DNA of 64,000 bases from NCBI RefSeq assembly GCF_016127315.1, contig NZ_CP065997.1:5952001-6016000 (forward strand). The letters are read 5' to 3'. The stretch is from Achromobacter deleyi (GTDB lineage: Bacteria; Pseudomonadota; Gammaproteobacteria; Burkholderiales; Burkholderiaceae_B). Positions within the stretch are counted from its first letter, which is position 1; the number at the start of each line of letters is the position of its first letter. A program made the translations under genes and the position numbers. Under the pieces are notes generated by a model, which was not told the DNA's origin, did not search any database, and worked only from the letters and a program-made list of their open reading frames with translations. This document shows, piece by piece, positions 27,955 through 39,683 of the stretch.

Positions 27955-28257
27955 TCCGAAACGCGGCCACGCGGCCGCCACCGCCCCGACATCTCGGCCC
28001 AGTATCAGACCGGCTGACGTTGACGCAAATTTTCATAAAACATAACGTTTTGAATAATTTTCGTCACGGCAGATTCGCGTCATTCCATGGGCATTTCCCT
28101 GCGCCACACCGCTGCGTCCCGCCCCGCCTCGCGCCGGGCGCGGCCGCGTGTCGCGCCGCGCGCGCCCGGCACGGTTCCCTGTCTCAACTGAACGCGCCGC
28201 GGCGCGGGCGCCATGCGCCTGCGCCGCGGCCGTCCGTTCCTGGAAACCGCACGCCCG
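27955..28257 (+). promoter_or_regulatory. Promoter region between gspN and the TonB receptor gene
   Basis: This 303-bp gap has no gene. Around 28025-28060 it is unusually AT-rich and contains AAAACATAACGTTTT (28037-28051), with AAAAC/GTTTT arms, a candidate operator for a metal-responsive regulator or a LysR-like dimer. It suggests that the receptor and the thioredoxin-like gene have their own promoter. The Fur consensus is not clearly met, and a Pho box is at best weak (TTTTCAT as one half-site at 28031-28037). Confidence 0.4.
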
Positions 28258-30447
28258 ATGCCTCTTGCCATGTCTTTCGCCTTCCCCTCCCGCACGCCCT
28301 CCCGCTTCCGGCTCGCCGCCCTGGCGGCGGCGCTGACCGCCGCCGGCGCCACGCAGGCCCAGACCACCGCGCCCGCCGACCACACCGCCACGCTGCCCGC
28401 GATCACCGTCATCGACCGCTCCAACCAGGGATCGATGCGGCCCGGCGCCCTGCGCGACGAACTGGTCAAGACCGAATCCATCAGTGAACGCGCCATCGCC
28501 AAGGCCGGCGCCACCAACATCAACGAAGCGCTCGACAAGAATCCCGGCATCGCCGTGCAGGTGGAATGCTCGATCTGCAACGTGCGCAACGTGCTGCTGA
28601 ACAACCTGCCCGGCCGCTACACCACGATGATGATCGACGGCGTGCCGATCTTCTCCTCGGTATCGTCGGCCTACGGGCTGGACAGCGTCAGCGTCTACGG
28701 CGTCGAGCGCATCGACATCGCGCGCGGCGCCGGCGCCAGCCTGATCGCCCCCGAAGCCCTGTCCGGCTCGGTCAACATCGTCACCAAGCGCCCCACCGAG
28801 GCCGAGAACCGCGCCCGCGCGCAGGTCGGCAGCTACGGCTCGCGCCAGGGCGACGCCTACCTGGCGCGGCCGTTCGAGGGCGGCGCCATCACCGCCACGC
28901 TCAACTACAACAAGCATGACTCGGTCGACGCCGACCACAACGGCATCTCCGAATACACCGGCTACGACCGCCGACTGGGCGGCGTCGGCTTCTTCCTCGA
29001 CGACGCCGGCGGCTTCAAGGTGCGCGGCCGGGTCGACGTGGTCAATGAAAAGCGCGGCGGCGGCGCGCTGGGCAATGATTACTCGGCCATCAAGCACAGC
29101 ACTCGCGGCAACCCGTTCGACTGGCGCCAGGGCGTGCACGGCTCCCCCGACCGCGACGGCTGGGTCAACCCGTCGGACGGCAGCATCGAACCCTACGACG
29201 AAGGCCCCGGCGGCGATCGCGGCGGCCGCGGCGGCATGTCCGAGATCATCTTCACCGACCGCCTGCAGTTCATCTCCACCGCCGAAAAGTCGTTCGGCGA
29301 CAGCGTGCTGCGCCTGGCCGTCGGCGCCGCCCAGCACAAGCAGGACAGCTTCTACGAACAGGCCACCTACATCGCCCGCCAGAAGCAGTATTACGCCGAA
29401 GCCAGCTGGCAGACGCCCATCGCCGGCTGGCTCACCACCGCCGGCGCCAACCTCCGCTACGAAGACCTCAAGAGCCACGGCAGCATGGAAGACGGCACGC
29501 CGGTGCAGGGCGTCGACGACTACCTCTACCGCACGCCGGCGCTGTTCCTGCAGGCCTACCGCACCTTCCTGGACGACGCCCTGGAAATCAACGGCTCGGT
29601 CCGCTACGACCGCCACAACGTCTTCGGCGGCATCACCTCGCCGCGCCTGAACGCGCTCTACCACCACACCGAGCGGCTGGCCAGCCGCTTCAGCGTGGGC
29701 AAGGGCTTCCGCGCGCCCACCAGCTTCTTCGAGCAGGAACACGGCATCCTCAACACCATCCACATCGACCGCCAGATCACCAAGCCCGAGGAATCGTTCA
29801 ACGCCAGCTATGCGCTCAACTACGCCGACGACCGCCTCGCGGTGACCGGCTCGTACAACTACAACCACATCAAGAACTTCGCCATGCTCGACCCCGACCA
29901 GCACGATGCGGCCGGCAACGACATCACGGTGTTCTCCAGCGCCCGCCAGCCGGTCATCGTGCAGGGCGTCGACCTGACGATGTCCTACCTGGTGACGCCG
30001 GCCCTGAGCGTGATGGCGGCGGCCGAGGCGTTCAACTACCGCTTCCCCGCCAAGACGCTGATCTTCGCCCGCCCCAACGCCAAGGCCTATCTCGGCCTGG
30101 ACTACGACCGCGGCGATTTCGACTTCAACGCCAAGCTGGTCTGGACCGGCCCCATGAACCTGCGCAAGTTCCACGACGATGGCTCGGGCAGCCCGAACCG
30201 CTACGACCTCGACGGCCATCCCAAGCGCGACAAGAGCCCCGGCTTCTTCACCCTGGACCTGCGCGGCGAATACGCGGTCAACAAGCACTTCACGCTGTAT
30301 GCCGGCGTCGACAACCTGTTCGACTACAAGCAGACCGACAAGGAAAGCCCGCTGTTCGTCAACGGCGACGGCGAACCCGACGTGACGCAGCTGTGGGGGC
30401 CGAGCCGCGGGCGCTACCTGTACGCCGGCACCAAGGTCAGCTTCTGA
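28258..30447 (+). CDS. TonB-dependent outer-membrane receptor with Cys pair in plug domain
   Basis: A 729-residue TonB-dependent transporter. A signal peptide ends near TQAQ, and the mature start carries HTATLPAITVIDRSN. The plug shows NINEALDKNPGIAVQVECSICNVRNVLLNNLPGRYTTMMIDGVPIFSS, then ERIDIARGAGASLIAPEALSGSVNIVTKRP. The C-terminal barrel ends with Phe (YLYAGTKVSF). The CSICNVR motif places two cysteines three residues apart in the plug, which is unusual and suggests a metal or disulfide role. ATG 28258 is chosen for the signal peptide; ATG 28213 is an alternative. It sits between gspN and gspE, with a thioredoxin-like gene overlapping its stop. Ligand unknown; iron-siderophore is not indicated by any Fur box I can see. 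Confidence 0.88.
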   Translation: MPLAMSFAFPSRTPSRFRLAALAAALTAAGATQAQTTAPADHTATLPAITVIDRSNQGSMRPGALRDELVKTESISERAIAKAGATNINEALDKNPGIAVQVECSICNVRNVLLNNLPGRYTTMMIDGVPIFSSVSSAYGLDSVSVYGVERIDIARGAGASLIAPEALSGSVNIVTKRPTEAENRARAQVGSYGSRQGDAYLARPFEGGAITATLNYNKHDSVDADHNGISEYTGYDRRLGGVGFFLDDAGGFKVRGRVDVVNEKRGGGALGNDYSAIKHSTRGNPFDWRQGVHGSPDRDGWVNPSDGSIEPYDEGPGGDRGGRGGMSEIIFTDRLQFISTAEKSFGDSVLRLAVGAAQHKQDSFYEQATYIARQKQYYAEASWQTPIAGWLTTAGANLRYEDLKSHGSMEDGTPVQGVDDYLYRTPALFLQAYRTFLDDALEINGSVRYDRHNVFGGITSPRLNALYHHTERLASRFSVGKGFRAPTSFFEQEHGILNTIHIDRQITKPEESFNASYALNYADDRLAVTGSYNYNHIKNFAMLDPDQHDAAGNDITVFSSARQPVIVQGVDLTMSYLVTPALSVMAAAEAFNYRFPAKTLIFARPNAKAYLGLDYDRGDFDFNAKLVWTGPMNLRKFHDDGSGSPNRYDLDGHPKRDKSPGFFTLDLRGEYAVNKHFTLYAGVDNLFDYKQTDKESPLFVNGDGEPDVTQLWGPSRGRYLYAGTKVSF

Positions 30448-30992
30448 TGCGGCGCGCCGCGCTGTGCGCCTGCCTGGCGCTCGCGGCCGTGACCGCGCGG
30501 GCAGGCCCGCCAGCGCGGCCCGCCGCGCGCCCGCCGGCGGGCCAGGCCTGGGATTTTTCGCTGCCGACGCTCGATGGCGGCCGCTTCGTGCGGCTGTCGG
30601 CCCTGGCCGGCCCGGTGCTGGTCAATTTCTGGGGCCGCGACTGCCCGCCGTGCGTGGAAGAGCTGCCGCGCCTGCAGGCCTTCGCCGACGCGCATCCGGC
30701 GTGGACGGTGCTGCTGGTCAGCACCGATGCGCCCGCCGACGCCCGCGAATTCGCGCAACGCCGCGGCATCACCCTGCCGGTGCTGCGCCCCGGCGGCAAT
30801 GTCGTGGCGTTGATGCGGGCGGCCGGCAATCGCGGCGGCGCCCTGCCCTTCACGGTCGCCGTCATCGGCGCGCGCATCTGCGATGGGCAACTCGGGGCGC
30901 TGTCGGTCGCGGACCTGCAACGCCTTGACGCGGCATGCGCGCCGGTGGCGCCGCAACCCGCCACTACGGCGCCGTCCGCGCCAACGCCCTAG
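30447..30992 (+). CDS. Exported thioredoxin-like (TlpA/ResA-type) protein
   Basis: A periplasmic thiol-disulfide protein of 181 residues. A signal peptide ([15 protein letters not shown]) is followed by the AhpC/TSA-thioredoxin fold: [43 protein letters not shown] with active site CPPC, and later ISTDAP-like [20 protein letters not shown]. The cis-Pro region is [13 protein letters not shown] overlaps the TonB-receptor stop (TGATG), so the two are co-translated. It may reduce the receptor's plug cysteines or help folding of the secreted enzymes; both are inferences. It converges on gspE with a 4-bp overlap of the stops. Confidence 0.85.
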   Translation: MRRAALCACLALAAVTARAGPPARPAARPPAGQAWDFSLPTLDGGRFVRLSALAGPVLVNFWGRDCPPCVEELPRLQAFADAHPAWTVLLVSTDAPADAREFAQRRGITLPVLRPGGNVVALMRAAGNRGGALPFTVAVIGARICDGQLGALSVADLQRLDAACAPVAPQPATTAPSAPTP

Positions 30993-32416
30993 GCGTCGCG
31001 CGTCACCCGCAGGATTTCCTCCGGCGAGGTCTCGCCGCTCTCGACCCAGCGCGCGCCGTCCTCGCGCATGCTGAGCATGCCAGCAGCGCTGGCGGCGCGG
31101 CGCAGTTCGCGCTCGTCGCGGCCTTCGTGGATCAGGCGACGCGCCTCGTCGTCCACGGTGAACAGTTCATGGATGCCGGAACGGCCGGCGTAGCCGGTGT
31201 GGTTGCAGGCCTCGCAGCCGACCGGCTGGAACACCCGTGCGCCGTCCTGCATCGACGGCTTCTTGCAGGCCGGGCACAGCTTGCGCACCAGCCGCTGCGC
31301 CAGCACGCCCAGCAGCGACGAGGACAGCAGGAACGGCTCCACCCCCATGTCGGTCAGGCGCGTCACCGCCGACACCGCGTCGTTGGTGTGCAGCGTGGCC
31401 AGCACCAGGTGGCCCGTCAGCGACGCCTGCACCGCGATCTGCGCCGTCTCCAGGTCACGGATTTCACCGATCATGATGACGTCCGGATCCTGGCGCAGGA
31501 TGGCGCGCAGCGCCAGCGCGAAGCTCATGTCGATCTTGGCGTTGACCTGGGTCTGGCTGATGCCCGCCAGGTCGTACTCGATCGGATCCTCCACCGTCAG
31601 GATATTGCTGGTGGACGCGTCCAGCCGGCTCAGCGCCGCGTACAGCGTGGTGGTCTTGCCGCTGCCGGTGGGGCCGGTCACCAGCACGATGCCGTGCGGC
31701 TGGCGGATCAGCCGGTCCAGCTGCCGCAGCACGCCGGGCGCCATGCCCAGCTTCTCCAGCTGCAGGCGGCCGGCTTCCTTGTCCAGCAGGCGCAGCACCG
31801 CGCGCTCGCCATGCCCGGTGGGCAGCGTCGAGACGCGCACGTCGATCGGCCGGCCGCCGACCCGCAGCGCGATGCGGCCGTCCTGCGGCAGGCGCTTTTC
31901 GGCGATGTCCAGGTGCGCCATGATCTTGATGCGCGAGATCAGGGCCGCGTGCAGCGCCTTGCGCGGCGAGACCACGTCGCGCAGCGTGCCGTCGACCCGG
32001 TAGCGCACCACCGAATGGGTCTCGAACGGCTCGATGTGGATATCGCTGGCGCCGTCGCGCGCCGCCTGCGCGAACAGCGCGTTGATCATGCGGATCACCG
32101 GCGCGTCGTCCTGCGCGTCCAGCAGGTCGGCCACCTCGGGCATGTCCTGCAGCAGGCGGTCCAGGTCGATCTCGTTCTCGGCCACGCCCATCACCGAGGC
32201 GGCGTCCTCGGCGTGGCTGTAGGTGGCGGCCAGCAGCGTTTCCAGCGCCTCGTCATCGACCCGCGCCACGGCGATGTCGCCATGGCAGCGCTGGATCTCG
32301 CGCACCGCCCATTCGGGCGTGCGCGGACTGACCGTCAACTGCGCATGGCCGGCGCGCAGCGACAGCACCGCCCGCTGCGCGCGCGCCCAGGCATAGGGCA
32401 AGGGATGCGCGCTCAT
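30989..32416 (-). CDS. gspE: Type II secretion ATPase
   Basis: The cytoplasmic hexameric ATPase that powers pseudopilus assembly. 475 residues. Visible are the N2-like domain, then [23 protein letters not shown], Walker [16 protein letters not shown], the Asp box [21 protein letters not shown], Walker [43 protein letters not shown] with His box, and the zinc-binding tetracysteine element CPACKK ... [11 protein letters not shown]. The N-terminal domain that binds GspL is shorter than in E. coli or Vibrio. Its ATG overlaps the gspD stop (ATGA). Confidence 0.97.
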   Translation of the reverse strand: MSAHPLPYAWARAQRAVLSLRAGHAQLTVSPRTPEWAVREIQRCHGDIAVARVDDEALETLLAATYSHAEDAASVMGVAENEIDLDRLLQDMPEVADLLDAQDDAPVIRMINALFAQAARDGASDIHIEPFETHSVVRYRVDGTLRDVVSPRKALHAALISRIKIMAHLDIAEKRLPQDGRIALRVGGRPIDVRVSTLPTGHGERAVLRLLDKEAGRLQLEKLGMAPGVLRQLDRLIRQPHGIVLVTGPTGSGKTTTLYAALSRLDASTSNILTVEDPIEYDLAGISQTQVNAKIDMSFALALRAILRQDPDVIMIGEIRDLETAQIAVQASLTGHLVLATLHTNDAVSAVTRLTDMGVEPFLLSSSLLGVLAQRLVRKLCPACKKPSMQDGARVFQPVGCEACNHTGYAGRSGIHELFTVDDEARRLIHEGRDERELRRAASAAGMLSMREDGARWVESGETSPEEILRVTRDA

Positions 32417-35034
32417 AGGTGCGAGACCAGTTCGCCCTTGAAGCCCAGTTCCTTGAGCAACGCCGTCGCGGTGGAGATGGTGCCGGGGTCCTTGGACACT
32501 TGGCTGCGCACCACGTAGCCCATGCCGCCCGGCCCCGTCTGCACGTAGGCCTGCAGGCCGCTGGCCTGCACCCGCTGGGCGATGCGGTCGGCCTCGGCGC
32601 GTGTCTTGACCGAGGCGAACTGCAGCGTCGCGCTGGTGCTCTCGGCTTCGCCATAGAGCGAAGACGGGTCGCGCGCCACGCTCACGTTCAGCGGCAGGTT
32701 GGCGCGGATCGGCTGCGCCGGATCGCTGGTCTGGCGCGCCGCCGGATACTGGCGCACCGCGAACGACTCGACCGTCGTGGGCGGCGGACGCCGCATCGTC
32801 TCGGCCAGTTGCTCGGGCCGCATGTCGTAGGCGTTGTTGGACACCGATGGCGCCGATCCCGGCGGCGGCAGCATCGGCGCCTGCATGTTCGGCAGCAGCC
32901 AGTGGTCGCCCGGCTGCGCGCTGCCCTGGGCGCGGCGCATGTAGTCGTAGCGGTCCATCGTCACACTGGCGCTCTGGCGCGCATCGCGCACCACGTAGGG
33001 GCGCAGGAACACCATCAGGTTGGTCTTGGTGCGCTTGCGGCTGTCGTACTTGAACAGCGAGCCCAGCACCGGGATCGAGCTCAGGCCCGGCACGTTGTTG
33101 GAGGTCAGCGTCACGTTTTCTTCGAGCAGGCCGCCCAACACGATGATCTGGCCGTCGTCGATCAGCACACTGGTGTCGATGGCGCGCTTGTTGGTGACGA
33201 TGCCGGTGGTGGCGGACGAACTGCTTTCGTCGATGCTGCTGACTTCCTGGTAGATGTCGAGCTTGACCGCGCCGCCTTCGGAGATCTGCGGCCGGATGTT
33301 CAGCTTCAGGCCGACGTCCTCGCGCTGGATGGTCTGGAACGGGTTGTTGTTATTGCCGCCGTTGGTGACGTACTGGCCGGTCACGAACGGCACCGTCTTG
33401 CCCACCAGGATGCTGGCCGACTGGTTGTCCAGCGTCAGCAGGTTCGGCGTGGACAGGATGTTGGCTTCGCCGCTGTTCTGCATCGCGCGGGCCAGCACGC
33501 CCAGGTTGATGACCTTGTTGCCGAGCACGTCGACCGTGCCCTTGACCACGCCCAGGCTGAGGCCGCCGCCGAGCGCGTCGATCGAGGTCGGGCCCTTGCC
33601 CGACAAGCCGCTGCCGCCCAGGTTGGTGCCGCCGATGAAGCTGGTGCCGCCGCTGTTGATGTTGCCCGCGCCGGTCATCCACTGGATGCCGAATTCGGCC
33701 GCCGCCTGCTCGCTGACCTCGACGATCAGGCTCTCCACCAGCACCTGCGCGCGGCGCTGGTCGAGCTGGTCGATCACTTCGCGCAGGCTGCGGTACAACG
33801 GTTCGGGCGCCGCGATGATGAGCGAGTTGGTGGCCGGATCCGCCTGGATCGTGGCCCCGCCGGCGGAGTACGACACCGCCTGGTTGCCGGAATCGTCGCG
33901 CGCGATGCGGTCCTGGTCGCCGGACAGGCCGCCCTTGGCGTTGCCGCCGGAGCTATTGGACGAGTTCGACATGCCCAGGCCGGTATTGGTGTTGCTAGTG
34001 GACGCCTGCGACCGGTTGCCACCACTCTGCCCGAGGGCGCCGCCCGCGCCGCCGGTGCCGCCCGTGGGGCCCGCCCCCGGCGCCGAATTGGCCTGGCCGG
34101 TCAGCAGCCCGCCCAGCACCTCGGCGATGCGGGTGGCCTGCGCATTGCGCATGTAGACCACGTGCAGGTTGCCGGAGCGGTTCTGCTGCGCGTCCAGCTT
34201 GGTGATCAGGTCGCGCGCCAGACGCGTGCGCGCCGGGCTGCCGGCGCGGATCAGCACGCTGTTGCTGCGCGGGTCCGCCACCACCGCGATGCGCTGGGTC
34301 GGGTCGCTGCTCTGCGTGTCCAGCAGTTGCGACGCCAGGATGGCGATGTCCGAGGCGATGCCCGAACGCACCGGCACCACGTCGGTGTCGATCGAACTGG
34401 GCACGTCGATGCGCGCGATCACCGCCGCGATGCGGTCGAGGTTGTCGGCGTAGTCGGTCACCACCAGCGTGTTGTTGCCGGGGTAGGCGTTGATCGGATT
34501 GTTCGGCGGCACCATCGGACGCAGCACCGGCACCAGGTTGGCCGCGTTCTCGTACTTCAGCGGGAACACCCGCGTCAGCATCTCGCCGCTGTTGCCCGAG
34601 CCGCCGCGCGCGAAGGACGAGAGCGGCACCGGCCCCTTGCCCGCGCCGCCGGCGGCGGGCGCCGGCCGCGGATCGCCCACCACCGCGCTGCCCTGCAGCT
34701 TGGCGTCGGCCTCCGGCACCACCCGCGTCACGCCGTCCACATCGACGATCGCGAAACCTTGCAAACGCAGCGCGCCGGTCAGCATCGACAGCGCCTGCCC
34801 GCTATCGACGGGCCGGTCCGACACCAGCGTGAGCTTGCCCTTCACGCGGGGATCCACCAGGAAATTGCGCTTGGTGAACAGCGACAGCGCACGCAGTACC
34901 GCGGGGATGTCCGTGTCGACGAAGTTCAGGCTGACGCGATTGTCCGCCTGTTGAGCATAGGCCTGGCTGGCCGCGGGTCCGAGTTGGCTTGCCGCTAGCA
35001 AGACCGCAAGGCTGAGTTGCGCGATATGACGCAT
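32413..35034 (-). CDS. gspD: Type II secretin with SPOR-like C-terminal domain
   Basis: Forms the outer-membrane exit channel. 873 residues. Signal peptide ([22 protein letters not shown]), N0 domain ([33 protein letters not shown]), N1-N3 domains with Gly/Ser-rich N3 insertion (about residues 320-370), then the secretin core ([37 protein letters not shown]). An extension of about 190 residues follows, unlike the usual short S-domain. Its last 70 residues ([30 protein letters not shown] ... YVVRSQVSK) look like a SPOR peptidoglycan-binding domain. No pilotin gene is seen nearby. Divergent from gspF and followed by gspE with overlap. Confidence 0.93.
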   Translation of the reverse strand: MRHIAQLSLAVLLAASQLGPAASQAYAQQADNRVSLNFVDTDIPAVLRALSLFTKRNFLVDPRVKGKLTLVSDRPVDSGQALSMLTGALRLQGFAIVDVDGVTRVVPEADAKLQGSAVVGDPRPAPAAGGAGKGPVPLSSFARGGSGNSGEMLTRVFPLKYENAANLVPVLRPMVPPNNPINAYPGNNTLVVTDYADNLDRIAAVIARIDVPSSIDTDVVPVRSGIASDIAILASQLLDTQSSDPTQRIAVVADPRSNSVLIRAGSPARTRLARDLITKLDAQQNRSGNLHVVYMRNAQATRIAEVLGGLLTGQANSAPGAGPTGGTGGAGGALGQSGGNRSQASTSNTNTGLGMSNSSNSSGGNAKGGLSGDQDRIARDDSGNQAVSYSAGGATIQADPATNSLIIAAPEPLYRSLREVIDQLDQRRAQVLVESLIVEVSEQAAAEFGIQWMTGAGNINSGGTSFIGGTNLGGSGLSGKGPTSIDALGGGLSLGVVKGTVDVLGNKVINLGVLARAMQNSGEANILSTPNLLTLDNQSASILVGKTVPFVTGQYVTNGGNNNNPFQTIQREDVGLKLNIRPQISEGGAVKLDIYQEVSSIDESSSSATTGIVTNKRAIDTSVLIDDGQIIVLGGLLEENVTLTSNNVPGLSSIPVLGSLFKYDSRKRTKTNLMVFLRPYVVRDARQSASVTMDRYDYMRRAQGSAQPGDHWLLPNMQAPMLPPPGSAPSVSNNAYDMRPEQLAETMRRPPPTTVESFAVRQYPAARQTSDPAQPIRANLPLNVSVARDPSSLYGEAESTSATLQFASVKTRAEADRIAQRVQASGLQAYVQTGPGGMGYVVRSQVSKDPGTISTATALLKELGFKGELVSHL

Positions 35035-35104
35035 GACGGGATGTGCCTGAGACGTGAAGTCGTGTGAAAAAACGTGAAAGCGCGTCGGAGTATACGGGGT
35101 GACA

Positions 35105-35122
35105 CTGCAACACTACGGTCAT
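35105..35122 (+). promoter_or_regulatory. Pho box candidate in the gspD/gspF divergent promoter
   Basis: CTGCAAC-ACTA-CGGTCAT: halves match the PhoB site in 4 of 7 and 6 of 7 positions with the correct spacer. It lies 88 bp before the gspF start and 71 bp before the gspD start. The 175-bp spacer is less GC-rich than its surroundings. Confidence 0.4.
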
Positions 35123-35209
35123 AATCCAAAGGCAAGGTGACGGGCTGCAAAGCCTTGATTTACGGGCCTTCCGCATCAATCCGCGGATGCCCGCTGCCAC
35201 CTTCCCACC

Positions 35210-36415
35210 ATGCCATCCTTTCGTTACGAAGCGACTGACGCGCTCGGAAAAATCGTGCAGGGCACGATCGACGCCGACAGCGAGCGCGGCGCCCGCAACC
35301 AGCTGCGCGGCCGCGGCCTGTTGCCCCTGTCCACCTCTCCCGCCGCGCGCGCCGAAGGCCTGGGCGCCGCCCTGCGCACCCGCCTGTCCGACGCCGACCT
35401 GGCCTGGCTCACGCGCCAGCTCGCCAGCCTGCTCGCCGCGCGCCTGCCGCTGGACGCCGCGCTCAGCGCCACGCTCGAACAGGCCGAAAAGAAGCACATC
35501 GCCGCCACGCTCGAAGGCGTGCGCGACGACGTGCGCGCCGGCCATCGCCTGTCCACCGCGCTGGCCTCGCGCCCGCGCGACTTCCCCGAGATCTACCGCG
35601 CCCTGATCGGCGCCGGCGAGGAATCCGGCGACCTGGCGCAGGTCATGGAAAAACTGGCGGACTACATCGAAGAGCGCAACACTCTGCGCAGCAAGGTCAT
35701 GACGGCGTTCATCTACCCCGCCGTGGTCGCCTGTGTCTCCGTCATCATCGTGATCTTCCTGCTGGGCTACGTCGTGCCGCAGGTGGTGTCGGCCTTCAAC
35801 CACGCCAAGCAGCAGCTGCCGCTGCTGACCCGCATCATGCTTGGGCTGTCCGACTACGTGCGTGAATGGGGCCTGGCCACCGGCGCCGCCATCGCGCTGG
35901 CCATCGTGCTGTGGCGCTATTCCCTGCGCGTGCCCGCCGCCCGCCGCGCCTGGCACGCCCGCGTGCTGCGCCTGCCCCTGGCTGGCCGCTTCGTGCTCGG
36001 CGTCAACGCCGCCCGCTTCGCCTCGACCCTGGCCATCCTCTGCGGCAGCGGCGTCGCCCTGCTCACCGCCCTGGACGCCGCCCGCCGCACCCTCGGCAAC
36101 GACGTCCTGCGCGGCGCCGTCGACGAAGCCGCCGCCCGCGTCCGCGAAGGCGCCTCCCTCTCAGCCTCCCTGGCCGCCCAGAAAGCCTTCCCTTCACTGC
36201 TCATCCATCTCATCGCCAGCGGCGAAAAAACCGGCCAGCTCCCCGAACTGCTCGACCGCGGCGCCCAGAACCTCTCGCGCGACCTCGAACGCCGCGCCAT
36301 GGCCATGACCGCCCTGCTGGAACCCGCCCTCATCCTGCTGATGGGCGGCTTCGTCCTTCTGATCGTGCTGGCCGTGATGATGCCGATCCTGGAAATGAAC
36401 CAGCTGATCCGCTAG
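35210..36415 (+). CDS. gspF: Type II secretion inner-membrane platform protein GspF
   Basis: The polytopic inner-membrane core of the assembly platform. 401 residues, two homologous T2SSF domains. The N-terminal part begins FRYEATDALGKIVQGTIDADSERGARNQLRGRGLLPL; the first domain has LTRQLASLLAARLPLDAALSATLEQ and IYRALIGAGEESGDLAQVMEKLADYIE; the second has RFASTLAILCGSGVALLTALDAARRTLGNDVLR and LLIHLIASGEKTGQLPELLDRGAQNL. Three membrane segments are visible (around residues 170-190, 220-240 and 370-395). It is divergent from gspD, so the system is encoded in at least three transcription units. Confidence 0.96.
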   Translation: MPSFRYEATDALGKIVQGTIDADSERGARNQLRGRGLLPLSTSPAARAEGLGAALRTRLSDADLAWLTRQLASLLAARLPLDAALSATLEQAEKKHIAATLEGVRDDVRAGHRLSTALASRPRDFPEIYRALIGAGEESGDLAQVMEKLADYIEERNTLRSKVMTAFIYPAVVACVSVIIVIFLLGYVVPQVVSAFNHAKQQLPLLTRIMLGLSDYVREWGLATGAAIALAIVLWRYSLRVPAARRAWHARVLRLPLAGRFVLGVNAARFASTLAILCGSGVALLTALDAARRTLGNDVLRGAVDEAAARVREGASLSASLAAQKAFPSLLIHLIASGEKTGQLPELLDRGAQNLSRDLERRAMAMTALLEPALILLMGGFVLLIVLAVMMPILEMNQLIR

Positions 36416-36432
36416 ACCCGCAAAAAGAAAAG

Positions 36433-36455
36433 GGCCCGCGTCCAACCCGCGGGCC
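36433..36455. terminator. Hairpin after gspF
   Basis: GGCCCGCG (36433-36440) and CGCGGGCC (36448-36455) pair around a 7-base loop, 18 bp past the gspF stop. A T-rich run follows only on the minus strand (complement of CAAAAAGAAAA), so it may act in either direction. Confidence 0.5.
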
Positions 36456-36489
36456 TCACAGAATCCATGGCAAGCGCCAATAGCGCATC

Positions 36490-36514
36490 GGCACGGCACG
36501 GCACGGCACGGCAC
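36490..36514. repeat. Tandem repeat, GGCAC x5
   Basis: Five exact tandem copies of the pentamer GGCAC. Intergenic, so copy-number change would not alter a protein. Confidence 0.9.
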
Positions 36515-36548
36515 AAGATGAAATAACAGAACGCGGAGCCTGGAGCGA

Positions 36549-36575
36549 GGAACGCGGAACGCGGAACGCGGAACG
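36549..36575. repeat. Tandem repeat, GGAACGC x3.9
   Basis: Three exact copies of the heptamer GGAACGC and a fourth lacking its last base. It lies 34 bp after the GGCAC repeat. Confidence 0.9.
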
Positions 36576-36684
36576 TCAGAGAAATAACCCCAAAAAGCAG
36601 CGCCCCAAAACCCACCGTCCTCCCCCTCCCCCTCTCTCCCCCAGCGCGAAGCGACAACACCCCCGACGCCCCACCACCGCGTAT

Positions 36685-36718
36685 GCAAACAGCGGCCGCC
36701 CGCGCGGCCACTGTTTGC
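36685..36718. repeat. Inverted repeat with 15-base arms
   Basis: GCAAACAGCGGCCGC at 36685-36699 pairs with 36704-36718 with a single mismatch and a 4-base loop. It could be a terminator or a cruciform-prone site; no T-run follows. Confidence 0.7.
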
Positions 36719-36780
36719 GGGCCCCGCAAGCTCCCCCGCAAGCAACCACCACAGCAGCGCTTCAATTCTCAAAGGCGCGA

Positions 36781-36956
36781 GCCCGGCGCGCAGGCGCAGC
36801 GGGTGCGGGCGCCGTCGATGCGCCCGAGGGAATCTGAAGGAACAGCCGCAGGCTGTGACGAAGATGACGAAGGGGGGGGCCGCCTAGGCAAGTCCGGAGC
36901 GAACGCTCCGGACCGCAATCGTTGGCGCCCGCACCCGCTGCGCCTGCGCGCCGGGC
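36781..36956. repeat. 176-bp element bounded by 33-bp perfect inverted repeats
   Basis: The 33 bases at 36781-36813 (starting GCCCGGCGCGCAGG) are exactly the reverse complement of 36924-36956. The 110 bases between hold a smaller perfect hairpin TCCGGAGCG/CGCTCCGGA (36892-36911) and the dyad CAGCCGCAGGCTG. No target-site duplication is evident in the flanks and no transposase is encoded. It resembles a dispersed miniature inverted-repeat or BIME-like intergenic element. Confidence 0.8.
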
Positions 36957-37046
36957 GCCCCAAGAACACAATCCCCCGCCCCAAAAAACTTCGGGGAGAC
37001 CATAACGATCCCCCCGACAATCAACGCAAGCGATTCAAACGCAAAC

Positions 37047-39600
<2,554 letters not shown>

Positions 39601-39683
39601 CGCCTGGGGCGCCTTGATACGGAACTGCACGGAACGGGCCTGTTTCAGGCCGGGACATCCAACCCGGCCATTATCTCACGGCG

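Larger units (their letters stand above)
36416..37046. other. 631-bp intergenic region rich in repeats and hairpins
   Basis: No gene is supported here. From left to right it holds a hairpin after gspF (36433-36455), five tandem GGCAC units (36490-36514), three and a half GGAACGC units (36549-36575), a long C-rich polypyrimidine stretch, an imperfect 15-base-arm hairpin (36685-36718) and a 176-bp element bounded by 33-bp perfect inverted repeats (36781-36956). Its right end is the downstream side of glnB. The open frames across it are low-complexity Arg/Pro/Ala shadows. Confidence 0.75.

Noticed and set aside
28020..28037. Pho box before the TonB receptor gene
   Set aside because: TTGACGC-GCAA-style alignment matches only about 8 of 14 half-site positions, no better than expected by eye in an AT-rich patch.
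28213..28257. Earlier start for the TonB receptor
   Set aside because: The extension MRLRRGRPFLETARP would put a charged stretch before the signal peptide; ATG 28258 gives a better signal. Not excluded.
36490..36575. Short repeats considered as a CRISPR array
   Set aside because: Units are 5 and 7 bases, contiguous and without spacers, and no cas genes are present.
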